The position numbers were made by a program, and so were the translations under genes. The notes beneath the pieces were generated by a model. That model was not told where the DNA came from. It ran no database searches and was given only the letters and a program-made list of their open reading frames with translations. 64,000 bases of DNA, taken from Pseudomonadota bacterium. Lineage in GTDB: Bacteria; Myxococcota_A; Polyangia; Polyangiales; Polyangiaceae. Numbering within the stretch: the first letter of the stretch is position 1; each line of letters starts with the position of its first letter. The stretch covers positions 1 through 64,000 of the forward strand of contig JAEXCN010000113.1 in the NCBI GenBank assembly GCA_023402175.1, written 5' to 3'. Shown here piece after piece: positions 1 through 9,470 of this stretch.

Positions 1-1088
1 CGAAGGCGAATCTCCCGGAGACCGGCTCGCCCGCCCCAACGACCACCGGCACGAATGATCCTCCGCCTCCGAACGACAAGAAGGACGCGGGCGCGTCCGA
101 CGCCGACGCTGGTGGCGATCCGGATTCGGGCGGCGGCGGTGACACGAATCCCGGTCCTGACGGAGGCGATGACGGGTCCACCGTGACCCCGCCGGGCAGC
201 GATGCCGGCGCGCCCGGCAGCGCGTGCGCGACGGCGGACGCCATCCAGCAGCAGCCGTGCGGGCTCTGCGGCGTGCAGTATCGCCTCTGCGCACCGAACG
301 ACGACGATCCGGGCTCGTCGCCCGTCTGGCAGCCGTGGGGCTTCTGCCAGAACGAGGTCGAGGACGGCTGCGTGCCTGGAACGTCGATGATCGACAACTG
401 CGGGCTCTGCGGCACTCGCCAGAAGGTCTGCCAGAACGACTGCCGCTGGGCGGCGGGCGCCTGCAAGGGCGAGCCGGCGAACGCATGCTCGCCCGGCTCG
501 GTCGACTATCAAGCCGGCCTCTCGTGCGGAGAGGGTGGCCGCAAGCGCGTCTGCCAGAACACCTGCACCTTCGGCGCGTTCGGTGAGTGCTTCGTCCCGG
601 GTGAGCCCGCGCTGACGCTCTCGACGACGGTCGGCGGGATCACGACGGGGCAGTTCAAGCTCGAGGCGAGGGGCATGATCCCCCGCCTCTCGGGTGACTG
701 TCCGGAAGGCGACGCCGACAACTCGGCCACGCCGTACCAGTACATCGCGCTGGAGAACCCCGGCCCGACCGCGCTGAAGGTGGCGGTCTGGTCGCACAAG
801 GCGACGACGGCCGGTGCGGAGGTCATCGACACAGTGATGGCCTCGTACGGCGACACCAAGCCCACGACGATCGCGGAGCGAGAGGCGTGCGTCGGTGGCG
901 TCATCGACGGCTGCCCGGACAACGCGGCCGGCCCGGGTAGCTGCTTGAACAGCTGGGCAGCCCTGTACGACGATAACGCCATCATCGTGCCTGCCGAAGG
1001 CAAGGCGTACGTCTACGTCGCCGGCTACTGGGACACGAGCGTCGGCGACTACCAGCTCTCGGTACGCACCGACGCCGAGGTCCCCTGA
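1..1088 (+). CDS. Cys-rich envelope lipoprotein, 5' end missing (tail gene of cassette D)
   Basis: Reading is open from base 3 to the stop at 1088, so the gene begins before the window. The first 60 or so visible residues are a Pro/Asp/Gly-rich spacer typical of a lipoprotein tether. Cys-rich modules follow, with motifs CGLCGVQYRLC, CGLCGTRQKVCQNDC and RKRVCQNTC. The last 160 residues look like a beta-sandwich (LTLSTTVGG, VIDTVMASYGD, YVYVAGYWDTSVGDYQLS). The whole visible part is collinear with the product of 26495-27724 on the other strand. That paralogue has a signal peptide and lipobox, so the same is inferred for the lost start. A surface location is inferred and the molecular function is unknown. 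Confidence 0.85.
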   Translation, partial: KANLPETGSPAPTTTGTNDPPPPNDKKDAGASDADAGGDPDSGGGGDTNPGPDGGDDGSTVTPPGSDAGAPGSACATADAIQQQPCGLCGVQYRLCAPNDDDPGSSPVWQPWGFCQNEVEDGCVPGTSMIDNCGLCGTRQKVCQNDCRWAAGACKGEPANACSPGSVDYQAGLSCGEGGRKRVCQNTCTFGAFGECFVPGEPALTLSTTVGGITTGQFKLEARGMIPRLSGDCPEGDADNSATPYQYIALENPGPTALKVAVWSHKATTAGAEVIDTVMASYGDTKPTTIAEREACVGGVIDGCPDNAAGPGSCLNSWAALYDDNAIIVPAEGKAYVYVAGYWDTSVGDYQLSVRTDAEVP

Positions 1089-1113
1089 GCTCAGGCGAGT
1101 AGCTCGAACAAGG

Positions 1114-1179
1114 CGGCTCCGTCGACGTCGACGCGCACACCACGGTGGGCGCGCGACGACGACGGGGCCGCTTCCTTTT
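1114..1179 (+). repeat. Cassette 3'-flank repeat, copy 1 (partner 26402-26469)
   Basis: About 66 bases that begin 25 bases after the stop of the left-edge gene recur, inverted, just after the stop of its paralogue at 26495. Shared cores include GGCTCCGTCGACGTCGACGC and ACGACGACGGGGCCG. There is a two-base indel between copies, so the block is probably not coding in both. Confidence 0.8.
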
Positions 1180-1300
1180 GGGCATCGGCCCGGGGGCAGA
1201 TGCGGCGCTTGTTTCCTGGTTGACTCAACTGGGCAACAAGCGGGCGAGCGCTTCCCTTTTGCTCGACGCCAGGGGACGCGTCCGCGCGGCCAGCGCGCGG
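1164..1300 (+). repeat. 138-bp repeat, copy 1 (inverted partner 16376-16513)
   Basis: This block matches the reverse complement of 16376-16513 at about nine of ten positions, with a perfectly conserved core of roughly 37 bases around 1202-1238. Inside it, 1209-1239 forms an imperfect 14-bp hairpin with loop ACT; its arms start TTGTTTCC and end GGGCAACAA. There is no T-run, so an ordinary terminator is unlikely. Both copies lie downstream of the last gene of a cassette, in the same orientation relative to it. From 1301 to 1536 I see no further feature. Confidence 0.85.
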
Positions 1301-1536
1301 AGACCGAGCGCTCGCTCGTGGAAGTGCCTTCAGAACGCACGCGATTTCCCTGTTCGAGCTAGAGCGCCGCTGGTCGCGCGCCTGGCGCCCAGACTCGAGC
1401 TCCTTCGTGCGGCGCGCCGGCGCGTGGGCGCGAGCTCCTCCATGCCGCGCGCCAGAAACGTGCCAGAACGAGCACCACAGGTAGAAGCGTGCTTGACGCC
1501 CGCCGCTCGTTTCAGCAAAACGAGTCTTTCGAGCCG

Positions 1537-2562
1537 ATGGATCAACTTTCCGCGCATCTCGATCGAGGTTGGGACCTCGCGCAAAAGGGCGACGCTGCGG
1601 GCGCGAGCGCCTGCGCGAAGCGTGCGCTGGAGATCGATGCCCAGTCGCCCGAGGTGCACAACCTCCTCGGGTACACGTGCGCGCTCTCGGGCGAATCCGA
1701 GGAGGCGCTCGAGCACTATCGGCAGGCGATCGCGCTCGACGAGACGTACCTCGAGGCGATGCTGAACGCCGCCGAGGTCCTGATGCACCCGCTCGGCGAG
1801 TGGGACGACGCCATCGACCTTTGTGACGACGCGCTCGAGTACGCCGAGACGAAGGAGGAGATGGCCGACTGCCTGCTGCTCCGCGTCGACGCGCTGCTCG
1901 GTAAAGGCGACGTCGAGGAAGCGAAGAAGTGCATGGCCCGCTTGCCCGATCCCCCGTACGAGAACGGCAGCTACGTCTTCCTCATCGGCCGCGCGTATTA
2001 CGAGCTCGGCGAGACCGAGAAGGCGGCGCCCTTCATCGAGGAAGCCGTCCGCGCCGATCCGACGCACGCCGACGCGTTCTATTACCTCGGCCTGCTGCGT
2101 GACGACGCCGGCGACACGCGCGGCGCGGTCGAAGCCTTCCTGCGTTCGCGCGCGCTCGACATGACGAAGCCGCCGCCGCCCTGGGCGCCCTCGCCGGAGG
2201 CGTTCGCGCAGCTCGTTCGCCGCGTCATCCAGGGCCTCGATGCGCTGCTGGCTCGTTGGGTGCGCGATGCGGACATCTACATCGTCGATGTCCCCGGCGC
2301 CGAGCTGGTCGTCGACGGCGTCGACCCGCGCGCGATGGTGATCCTCGACGCACGCACGCCGGAGGAGGCCGCGAGCGCCGGGATCGACACGGGCGGCGGC
2401 ATGCAGGCGCGCCTCTTCATCTACCAGCGCAACGTCGAGCGTGGGGCGGGCTCGGTCGCGGCGCTCGAGAGCGAGCTGTCGGCCGGTCTCGAGCGCGAGA
2501 TCACGGCCGTGTTCCTCGATCGCGACACGCCGTCGCCGACCGAGAAGCATCAGCTGAACTGA
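1537..2562 (+). CDS. TPR protein with degenerate zincin-like C-terminus
   Basis: 341 residues from ATG 1537; an in-frame GTG at 1489 is an alternative, and neither has a clear ribosome binding site. Residues 1-210 are helical pairs of TPR type (DRGWDLAQKGDAAGASACAKR, AFYYLGLLRDDAGDTRGAVEAF). The C-terminal part, from FAQLVRRVIQGLDALLARW through IVDVPGAEL and ARLFIYQRNVER to LSAGLEREI, follows the layout of the small zincin-like metallopeptidase family. Where that family has HExxH, this protein reads GLEREI, so the metal site is absent and no peptidase activity is expected. There is no signal peptide, so it is probably cytoplasmic. The zincin relation is inferred by eye. Confidence 0.8.
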   Translation: MDQLSAHLDRGWDLAQKGDAAGASACAKRALEIDAQSPEVHNLLGYTCALSGESEEALEHYRQAIALDETYLEAMLNAAEVLMHPLGEWDDAIDLCDDALEYAETKEEMADCLLLRVDALLGKGDVEEAKKCMARLPDPPYENGSYVFLIGRAYYELGETEKAAPFIEEAVRADPTHADAFYYLGLLRDDAGDTRGAVEAFLRSRALDMTKPPPPWAPSPEAFAQLVRRVIQGLDALLARWVRDADIYIVDVPGAELVVDGVDPRAMVILDARTPEEAASAGIDTGGGMQARLFIYQRNVERGAGSVAALESELSAGLEREITAVFLDRDTPSPTEKHQLN

Positions 2563-2629
2563 TTCGCTCGCGGGCTTCAGGCTTCAGGGAAGCTCGCTTC
2601 GCTCGCGGGCTTCAGGCTTCAGGCTTCAG
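2563..2629 (+). repeat. 26-bp direct repeat rich in GCTTCAGG
   Basis: Two identical 26-base units at 2563-2588 and 2598-2623 begin TTCGCTCG and contain GGCTTCAGG twice. An extra GCTTCAG follows the second unit. A related array in the opposite orientation lies at 45161-45200. Confidence 0.8.
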
Positions 2630-2646
2630 CAGAGGAGACGACACGG

Positions 2647-4974
2647 ATGAGAGCGAGCCTTCTCGGATCGCTGATCGGGCTGGTGGTCCTCGCGGGATGT
2701 GGTGGCCACGGCGGTGTCACCCAGGCGGGGCCGCGCCCGCTGCTGCACGAGATCGGTGCGCGGGAGTCGGGTTCGGCGAAGGCCGAGCGGGTCGCGATCG
2801 CGCCCGCGAGCGCGAGCCGCGTCGGCTTCGCTCGCATGGCGAAGCACCCCGAGCCGGGATGGAACGTCCCGCGCCAGGCGCAGCACGCGCCGGACGGGCG
2901 GACGCTCACGTTCCTCGCGAGCGAAAAGGGCGACGAGACGATGTCGCTGTTCTCGTTCGACACGACGACCGGAAAGAGCGACGTGCTCCTCCGTGCGAAG
3001 GACCTCGGCGACGCCGGCAGCAGCGCGCCGCGCTCGCGCGAGGAGGAGCTCCGGCGCGAGCGGCAGCGCGATCGGAACGAAGGCATCACGAACCACCTCT
3101 GGGCCAAGAAGGCGCAGCTGCTCGTCGTTCCGCACGCGGGCGACATCTTCGTGCGCGACTTCGCGCGCGAGCCCTCGGGGACGGTGCGACGCCTGACGAA
3201 GACGGCCGAGCCCGAGATCGATCCGAAGCCGTGCGATACGGGCGAGCGCATCGCGTTCGTCCGCAAGGGAGAGCTGTTCTCGATCGACGTCGCGACGGGG
3301 AAGGAAACCCAGCTGACGACGCCGGTGCGAGGTGCTCCCGAGGGCGTCACGCACGGCCTTTCGGATTTCGTCGCGCAGGAGGAGCTCGGCGAGCCGAGCG
3401 GCTTCTTCTGGTCACCGAAGTGCGATCGCCTCGTCTATCTCGAGGTCGACGAGCGGCCCGTCGACAAGCTCCCCGTGCTCGGCTGGCGCGGCGAGCCCGA
3501 TCTGATGATGCAGCGCTACCCGCGCGCCGGAACGAAGAACCCGGTCGTGCGCGCTGGCATCGTCGACGTCGCGACGAAGAAGACGACATGGCTCGACTGG
3601 CGTGATCCGAAGGGAACGGCGCCCGAGCGCTATCTCGGGCGCTTCACGTGGAGCGACGACGGCAAGGCGCTGTTCCTCCAGACGATGCCGCGCGATCAGA
3701 AGCGCGTCGCGCTCGTTCGCGTCGATCCGTCGACCGGGGCGACGACGGAGCTCGCGGCGGAGACGAGCCCCGCATGGGTGTCGTTCTCGCCGATTCGAGC
3801 CCTCGCGAAGTCGAACGAGCTCCTCTTCACGACCGCGAAGACCGGGCACCGGCACCTCGAGGTCCGGAGCCAGAAGGACGGCGCGCTCGTCCGCACGCTG
3901 ACGAGCGGCGAGTGGGACGTCGAGTCGATTGCGGGCGTCGACGAGGCTGCGGGACGCGTCCTCTTCAGCGCGACGAAGGATGGGCCGCTCGAGCGCCACC
4001 TCTATGCGGTGCCGCTCGCGCCGGACGGCGCGCAGGCGCCGATCACGCGGCTCACGCCGGAGCCGGGCGTGCACTCGGTGCGTGTCGACCAGACCGGGAC
4101 GACGTGGCTCGACGTACATTCGGCGACGTCGCGTCCACCGAAGGCCGTCGTCGTCCGCCAGGGAAAGGTCGCCGGCGAGCTGCCCGTTCCGCACGACCCC
4201 GACATCGAGAACCTCGGCCTCCGTCCGGTCGAGCACGTGACTGTGAAGGCGCACGACGGCGAGACGCTGCACGGTGCGCTCCTTCGTCCGCGCACGATTA
4301 CAGGACGCCATCCCGTCATCGTCATGGTGTACGGCGGTCCCGAAGCGCAGCTCGTCTACGACTCGTGGGCGCCGCGCCTTCTCTGGCAACACCTCGCCGA
4401 TCGCGGCTTCGTCGTCTTCCAGCTCGACAACCGTGGCTCCGGCGGGCGAGGCCGCGCGTTCGCCCAGAAGGTGCACAAGCAGCTCGGGCGCGTCGAGCTC
4501 GACGATCAGATCGCGGGCGCCGAGTGGCTCGCCACCTTGCCGTTCGTGGACGCGTCGCGCATCGGCATCTACGGCCACAGCTACGGCGGGTTCATGGCAG
4601 CGCTGGCGATGCTCGAAGGAAAGAGCGTCTTCCGCGCCGGCGTCGCGGGCTCGCCCGTCACCGACTGGCGGCTCTACGATACCGGCTACACCGAGCGGTA
4701 CATGGAGACGCCGGAGACGAACGCCGCGGGGTACGAAGCTTCAGATCTCGCGAAGAAGGCGGCCGGCCTCACGGGCAAGCTGCTGCTGACGCACGCGATG
4801 ATGGACGAGAACGTGCACTATGCACATACGGCTCGTCTCGTCGACGCGCTCGTCGCGGCCGACAAGAAGTTCGAGCTCCTCGTCCTCTCCGGCGAGCGCC
4901 ACGGCCTGCGAGCGCCGACCGCGCGGGCGTACGTCCCCGAGCGCATCGCCGACTTCTTCGCCGAGAACCTCTGA
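2647..4974 (+). CDS. S9 family (DPP IV-type) serine peptidase lipoprotein
   Basis: 775 residues. ATG 2647 has an AGAGGAG ribosome binding site nearby and gives a signal peptide with lipobox LAGC, cysteine at 18. Residues 60-500 form a beta-propeller of the DPP IV N-terminal type, and residues 510-775 an alpha/beta-hydrolase domain. The catalytic triad is visible: Ser645 in GHSYGG, Asp720 in MMDENVH and His752 in GERHGL. The family cleaves N-terminal dipeptides or short peptides, often after proline. As a lipoprotein it probably works in the periplasm or on the outer membrane, in peptide scavenging or predation (inferred). It stands alone between short intergenic gaps. Confidence 0.93.
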   Translation: MRASLLGSLIGLVVLAGCGGHGGVTQAGPRPLLHEIGARESGSAKAERVAIAPASASRVGFARMAKHPEPGWNVPRQAQHAPDGRTLTFLASEKGDETMSLFSFDTTTGKSDVLLRAKDLGDAGSSAPRSREEELRRERQRDRNEGITNHLWAKKAQLLVVPHAGDIFVRDFAREPSGTVRRLTKTAEPEIDPKPCDTGERIAFVRKGELFSIDVATGKETQLTTPVRGAPEGVTHGLSDFVAQEELGEPSGFFWSPKCDRLVYLEVDERPVDKLPVLGWRGEPDLMMQRYPRAGTKNPVVRAGIVDVATKKTTWLDWRDPKGTAPERYLGRFTWSDDGKALFLQTMPRDQKRVALVRVDPSTGATTELAAETSPAWVSFSPIRALAKSNELLFTTAKTGHRHLEVRSQKDGALVRTLTSGEWDVESIAGVDEAAGRVLFSATKDGPLERHLYAVPLAPDGAQAPITRLTPEPGVHSVRVDQTGTTWLDVHSATSRPPKAVVVRQGKVAGELPVPHDPDIENLGLRPVEHVTVKAHDGETLHGALLRPRTITGRHPVIVMVYGGPEAQLVYDSWAPRLLWQHLADRGFVVFQLDNRGSGGRGRAFAQKVHKQLGRVELDDQIAGAEWLATLPFVDASRIGIYGHSYGGFMAALAMLEGKSVFRAGVAGSPVTDWRLYDTGYTERYMETPETNAAGYEASDLAKKAAGLTGKLLLTHAMMDENVHYAHTARLVDALVAADKKFELLVLSGERHGLRAPTARAYVPERIADFFAENL

Positions 4975-5137
4975 GGAATCCGCGCCTGCTCGTCGCCACC
5001 GCGACGAGCGCGCGGGCACGCCTCGTCACCGCCGACACGAAGATCATCGCGTCGCCAAAGACGCGGGAGCTCGGCTCCTCGAGCTGTAAGCCGGATCGCA
5101 GGCTTGCGGGCTGCGCTTTGCATCGTATAGCTCCTGG

Positions 5138-6937
5138 ATGAGCGACGCGAACGTGCCCCTCCTCGACTTGCTGAAGGACGAGCGCTTCGACGACGCGCTC
5201 GTGCTGGTCGAGAGCGGGAAGCTCGTTCACGACGGCAGCAAGTCGGCGCTCCTGATGGCGATCCGGCATGGTTCCCCGTCGAGGCTGGCGCGCGCGGAGA
5301 AGAAGAACAGCGTGGATGCGCGCCGCCTCGTCGACGCCTTCATCGCGCAGGAGGCTCCCCTCTACGTCGACGAGCTCGCGACCTTCTTGTTCCTGTCGTG
5401 GGGGCCGTCGGACGAGGACGCGGCGGTGTCGCTCGTCGAGGAGCTCCTCCGCCACTACGGCGCCGAAGGCACGTTCGAGGGCGGGAGCACGCTCCTGCAC
5501 GCCGCGGCATGTGCGGGCCTGCCGAAGCTCGTGGAGCGCCTGCTCCGCGCCGGCCTCGATCCGACGAAGGCCACCGAGTCCGGCGAGACGCCCGCGCAGC
5601 TCGCGGCGGCGGCACACTCGCCGGCCCACGCGGCGGAGTGCCTGAGGCTCCTCCTCGACCACGGCAAAGGGACGAGGCTCGAGGGGAGCTCGGTCGTCCA
5701 CGCGATCCTCAACGCCGCGCGCCATAACCACCGGCTCGAGGAGATGAACGCCGAGCTCGCGGCGCGAATCATCGGGCTTTGCCGCATCGCGCTCGATCAT
5801 GGCGAGGATCTCCGTACGAAGGACCGATTCGGGCAGATGCCGCTCGACGCGTTACTCACCTCGCTGGACAAAGCCGGCCCGACCTTCGACGAGGCGAGCT
5901 ACCCGACGTACATGGCCACGTCGGACGCGCAGATCTTCGCGCGCGACGTCGCGCTGTTTCTCATCGACCGCGGAGGCGCGACGCCCGAGACGCTTCCGCT
6001 CGCCGCGCGCGCGCACCTGGCACTCCTCCTCGAGGAGCTCCTGAAGCGCGACGCGCCGGCTCCGGACGCCACTTACGGAAAGTCGAAGGGCACGCTCCTC
6101 CACGCGGTCCTCGGGCGCGACGAGTTCAGCGGCGAGATGACCGCGCGCTCGATCCGCTGCCTCCTTCGCTACGGCGTGTCCCCCGAGCAGAGGGACGCGA
6201 AGAAGAAGACGGCGTGGGATGTGTACACGAAGGTGAAGCGCACGCTTCGACCGGCGTGGCGCAAGGTCATCGAAGACGCCTACGAGGGCGCGCTCGCGGA
6301 GATGGCACCCGGCTCCGCGGCGAAGCCGAATGACGCGAGGACGAAGAGCGGCGCGCGGAGGAAGGCGGGCGTTCGCTTCCCGTGCGCCAGCATGCACCTC
6401 GCCGTGCTAGGCGCGCTCTGGGCGCAGAAGCTGATCAAGCTGCCGCTGAAGAAGCTCCTCGCCGACATCGAGGTCGACGAGGACTCCGACGATCCGGACG
6501 AGGCCCTCCGAGAAGCCGTCACGCGTCTGCACGACGTGCCCATCGAGCCGGCGGCCGCGGCGAAGTTGACGCACCTCGATTTCAGCGGGGGCAATGCGAT
6601 CTACCTGGAGCTCGAGGAGATCGTCGACGCGCACACCGGCGGCGAGACGGACGCGTATCAGCTCGGATCGCTGGAAGGCATCGACAAGCTCACGGCGCTC
6701 CGGTCGCTCTCGCTCTCCGGCTTCGGGTACAACCCGGGCGGAGTCGATTTGAAGCCGCTCGCGGAGCATCCTTCACTTTCCGAGATCACGCTCTCGGGGA
6801 AATGCGCGAACGGCGAGGCGCTCGCGTCGATCGCGAACCTGTCGAAGATCGACTTCGACGGAGCCGTGTCGCTCGGCGAAGAGGTCATCGCTCGGCTGAA
6901 GGCGAAGGGCGTTGCGATCGGCCCCTCGTCCGCCTAG
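5138..6937 (+). CDS. Ankyrin-repeat protein with DUF6892-like C-terminal domain
   Basis: 599 residues without signal peptide or membrane segment. Ankyrin-type repeats are clear at about residues 119-180 (GSTLLHAAACAGLPKLVERLL, GETPAQLAAAA) and again near 315-350 (GTLLHAVLGRDEF). After a Lys/Arg/Ala-rich linker, residues 410-599 start FPCASMHLAVLGALWAQKL, contain LDFSGGNAIYLELEEIVD and end in LRR-like strands (LTALRSLSLSGFG, LSEITLSG). That pattern resembles DUF6892 domains, which often pair with ankyrin repeats. Its role is unknown; protein binding is the likely activity. ATG 5138 has no strong ribosome binding site. Confidence 0.82.
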   Translation: MSDANVPLLDLLKDERFDDALVLVESGKLVHDGSKSALLMAIRHGSPSRLARAEKKNSVDARRLVDAFIAQEAPLYVDELATFLFLSWGPSDEDAAVSLVEELLRHYGAEGTFEGGSTLLHAAACAGLPKLVERLLRAGLDPTKATESGETPAQLAAAAHSPAHAAECLRLLLDHGKGTRLEGSSVVHAILNAARHNHRLEEMNAELAARIIGLCRIALDHGEDLRTKDRFGQMPLDALLTSLDKAGPTFDEASYPTYMATSDAQIFARDVALFLIDRGGATPETLPLAARAHLALLLEELLKRDAPAPDATYGKSKGTLLHAVLGRDEFSGEMTARSIRCLLRYGVSPEQRDAKKKTAWDVYTKVKRTLRPAWRKVIEDAYEGALAEMAPGSAAKPNDARTKSGARRKAGVRFPCASMHLAVLGALWAQKLIKLPLKKLLADIEVDEDSDDPDEALREAVTRLHDVPIEPAAAAKLTHLDFSGGNAIYLELEEIVDAHTGGETDAYQLGSLEGIDKLTALRSLSLSGFGYNPGGVDLKPLAEHPSLSEITLSGKCANGEALASIANLSKIDFDGAVSLGEEVIARLKAKGVAIGPSSA

Positions 6938-6958
6938 CGAAGTCAGGCTCGTCTCGGC

Positions 6959-8074
<1,116 letters not shown>

Positions 8075-8105
8075 TAATCGCCACGTCCGGCGAACACCAG
8101 ACATC

Positions 8106-8675
8106 GTGGCGCCGGGATCCATCTCCTCCATCCCCGACGAGGCGGGGCTGCTTCCCGTGGGCCGATCTCTGGACACTGCGGCCGTCTTTCGAGAGCACGG
8201 ACGTTACGTGCACCGCCTCCTGCGGCGGCTCGGCGTCCACCCGTCGGACGTCGACGACGCGTTCCAGGAAGTCTTCATCGTCATCCACCGCAAGCGCGCC
8301 GAGTTCGAGTATCGGTCCTCGGTCCGTAGCTGGGTCTACGGCATCTGCATCCACGTCTCGTCTCGATACCGGCGCCTCCGCCGCGTCGCTCGCGAGGTCG
8401 CGGAGGAAGAGGCGTCCGAGCCCGTCGACCCGACGACTCCGATCCAGAGCGCCAGCGCGAACGAAGCGCGCGAGGTGCTGAGCGCCATCCTCGATCAGCT
8501 CGATGGCGACAAACGCGCCGTGTTCGTTCTCTACGAGCTCGAAGAGCTCTCGATGCAAGAGATCGCGCATTCGCTGGAGTGTCCGGTCCAAACCGCCTAC
8601 TCGCGCCTCCGCGCGGCGCGAGAGGCCGTCGACGCGGCGGTCCGACGCTATCGCGCGCAGAGGGAATTCAAATGA
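8106..8675 (+). CDS. ECF-type RNA polymerase sigma factor (cassette A)
   Basis: 189 residues from GTG 8106. Region 2 is seen as VHRLLRRLGVHPSDVDDAFQEV followed by an aromatic/basic stretch (FEYRSSVRSWVYGICIHV). Region 4 is a helix-turn-helix with LYELEELSMQEIAHSLE and VQTAYSRLRAAREAV. The two regions are joined by an acidic linker, and region 3 is absent, as expected for ECF (sigma-70 group IV) factors. The stop overlaps the next start as ATGA, so it is probably translationally coupled to the membrane protein behind it. It probably directs RNA polymerase to cassette A or its paralogues (inferred from context). Confidence 0.93.
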   Translation: MAPGSISSIPDEAGLLPVGRSLDTAAVFREHGRYVHRLLRRLGVHPSDVDDAFQEVFIVIHRKRAEFEYRSSVRSWVYGICIHVSSRYRRLRRVAREVAEEEASEPVDPTTPIQSASANEAREVLSAILDQLDGDKRAVFVLYELEELSMQEIAHSLECPVQTAYSRLRAAREAVDAAVRRYRAQREFK

Positions 8676-9397
8676 GTCGCGAGCCCATTCGCGTCGTCGA
8701 CCTCACCGACGGCGCGTCATCCGAACGGCAGTTCATGCGCGAGGTCATTCGGGCCGAGCGCACGGAGCTCCCGTCCGACGCCAAGATGGACGACCTCGCG
8801 GCCCGGCTCGGTCCGATCGTGCGCCCCAAGGGTGTGGGGCCGCTCGGGACATCCGGGCGCTGGCTCATCGCGACGGCGCTCGCCGGTGCGTTCGCCGTCG
8901 CAATGTTCGCGGTTCGCTCCTCGGGGACGACCGACGTGGCTCCTGCCGTCCGACAAGCGGCGGCTCCGTCCGGAGCCGTCGACGATGTGGCGCCACAGCC
9001 GAAGGCCGCCGCCGCCGTATCAGCGCCGGCGGAGCCTGCGATCGCCGTCGAGCTGCTCCCGTCCGCGACCGCGCCCACGCGCCCGCGAGCGCCCGCGGCG
9101 TCGCCGACGGCCGCGTGCGCCGGCGAGATCGATCTCGTCGAGCGCGCGGACGCAGCGCTGCGCGCGGGGAATCCCGGCGGAGCGCTCGCGATGACACGCG
9201 AGCACGTCGCGCGTTGTCCCGACGGGGCCTTCTCCCAGGAGTGCGAGCGGATCGCCGTCGAGGCGCTCATCCGCCTCGGTCGAGCCGCCGAGGCGTCGGC
9301 ACGCGCGGACGCGTTCGAGAGACGCTATCCGTCGTCGCCGTATGTCCGGCGCATTCGCAATCTCGTCCAGCAGGGCTCCGGCGAGAGCACCCGCTGA
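8672..9397 (+). CDS. Single-span membrane protein with TPR-like tail, putative anti-sigma partner (cassette A)
   Basis: 241 residues from ATG 8672, overlapping the sigma stop by four bases. The first 65 residues are charged and cytoplasmic, without the HxxxCxxC zinc motif of classical anti-sigma domains. A transmembrane segment follows (RWLIATALAGAFAVAMFAV, about 70-88), then an Ala/Pro-rich spacer. The C-terminal helical repeats (DLVERADAALRAGNPGGALAM, AVEALIRLGRAAEASARADAF) resemble TPRs and would lie in the periplasm. The same architecture directly follows the sigma genes at 24375 and 30294. The anti-sigma role rests on position and topology only. Confidence 0.8.
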   Translation: MSREPIRVVDLTDGASSERQFMREVIRAERTELPSDAKMDDLAARLGPIVRPKGVGPLGTSGRWLIATALAGAFAVAMFAVRSSGTTDVAPAVRQAAAPSGAVDDVAPQPKAAAAVSAPAEPAIAVELLPSATAPTRPRAPAASPTAACAGEIDLVERADAALRAGNPGGALAMTREHVARCPDGAFSQECERIAVEALIRLGRAAEASARADAFERRYPSSPYVRRIRNLVQQGSGESTR

Positions 9398-9470
9398 CGC
9401 ATCTCGAACGCTCTCATGACCTGCGCGCGAGCGCGGGTGCGGTCGTCGTCCATCGTCGGAGCTTGATGCC

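Noticed and set aside
1209..1239. Rho-independent terminator after the left-edge gene
   Set aside because: The hairpin lacks a T-run and is part of a longer conserved repeat.
1145..1765. Open frame crossing the 138-bp repeat into the TPR gene
   Set aside because: Arg/Ser/Ala-rich translation, out of frame with the TPR gene, and the matching repeat copy at 16.4 kb is not open in the same frame.
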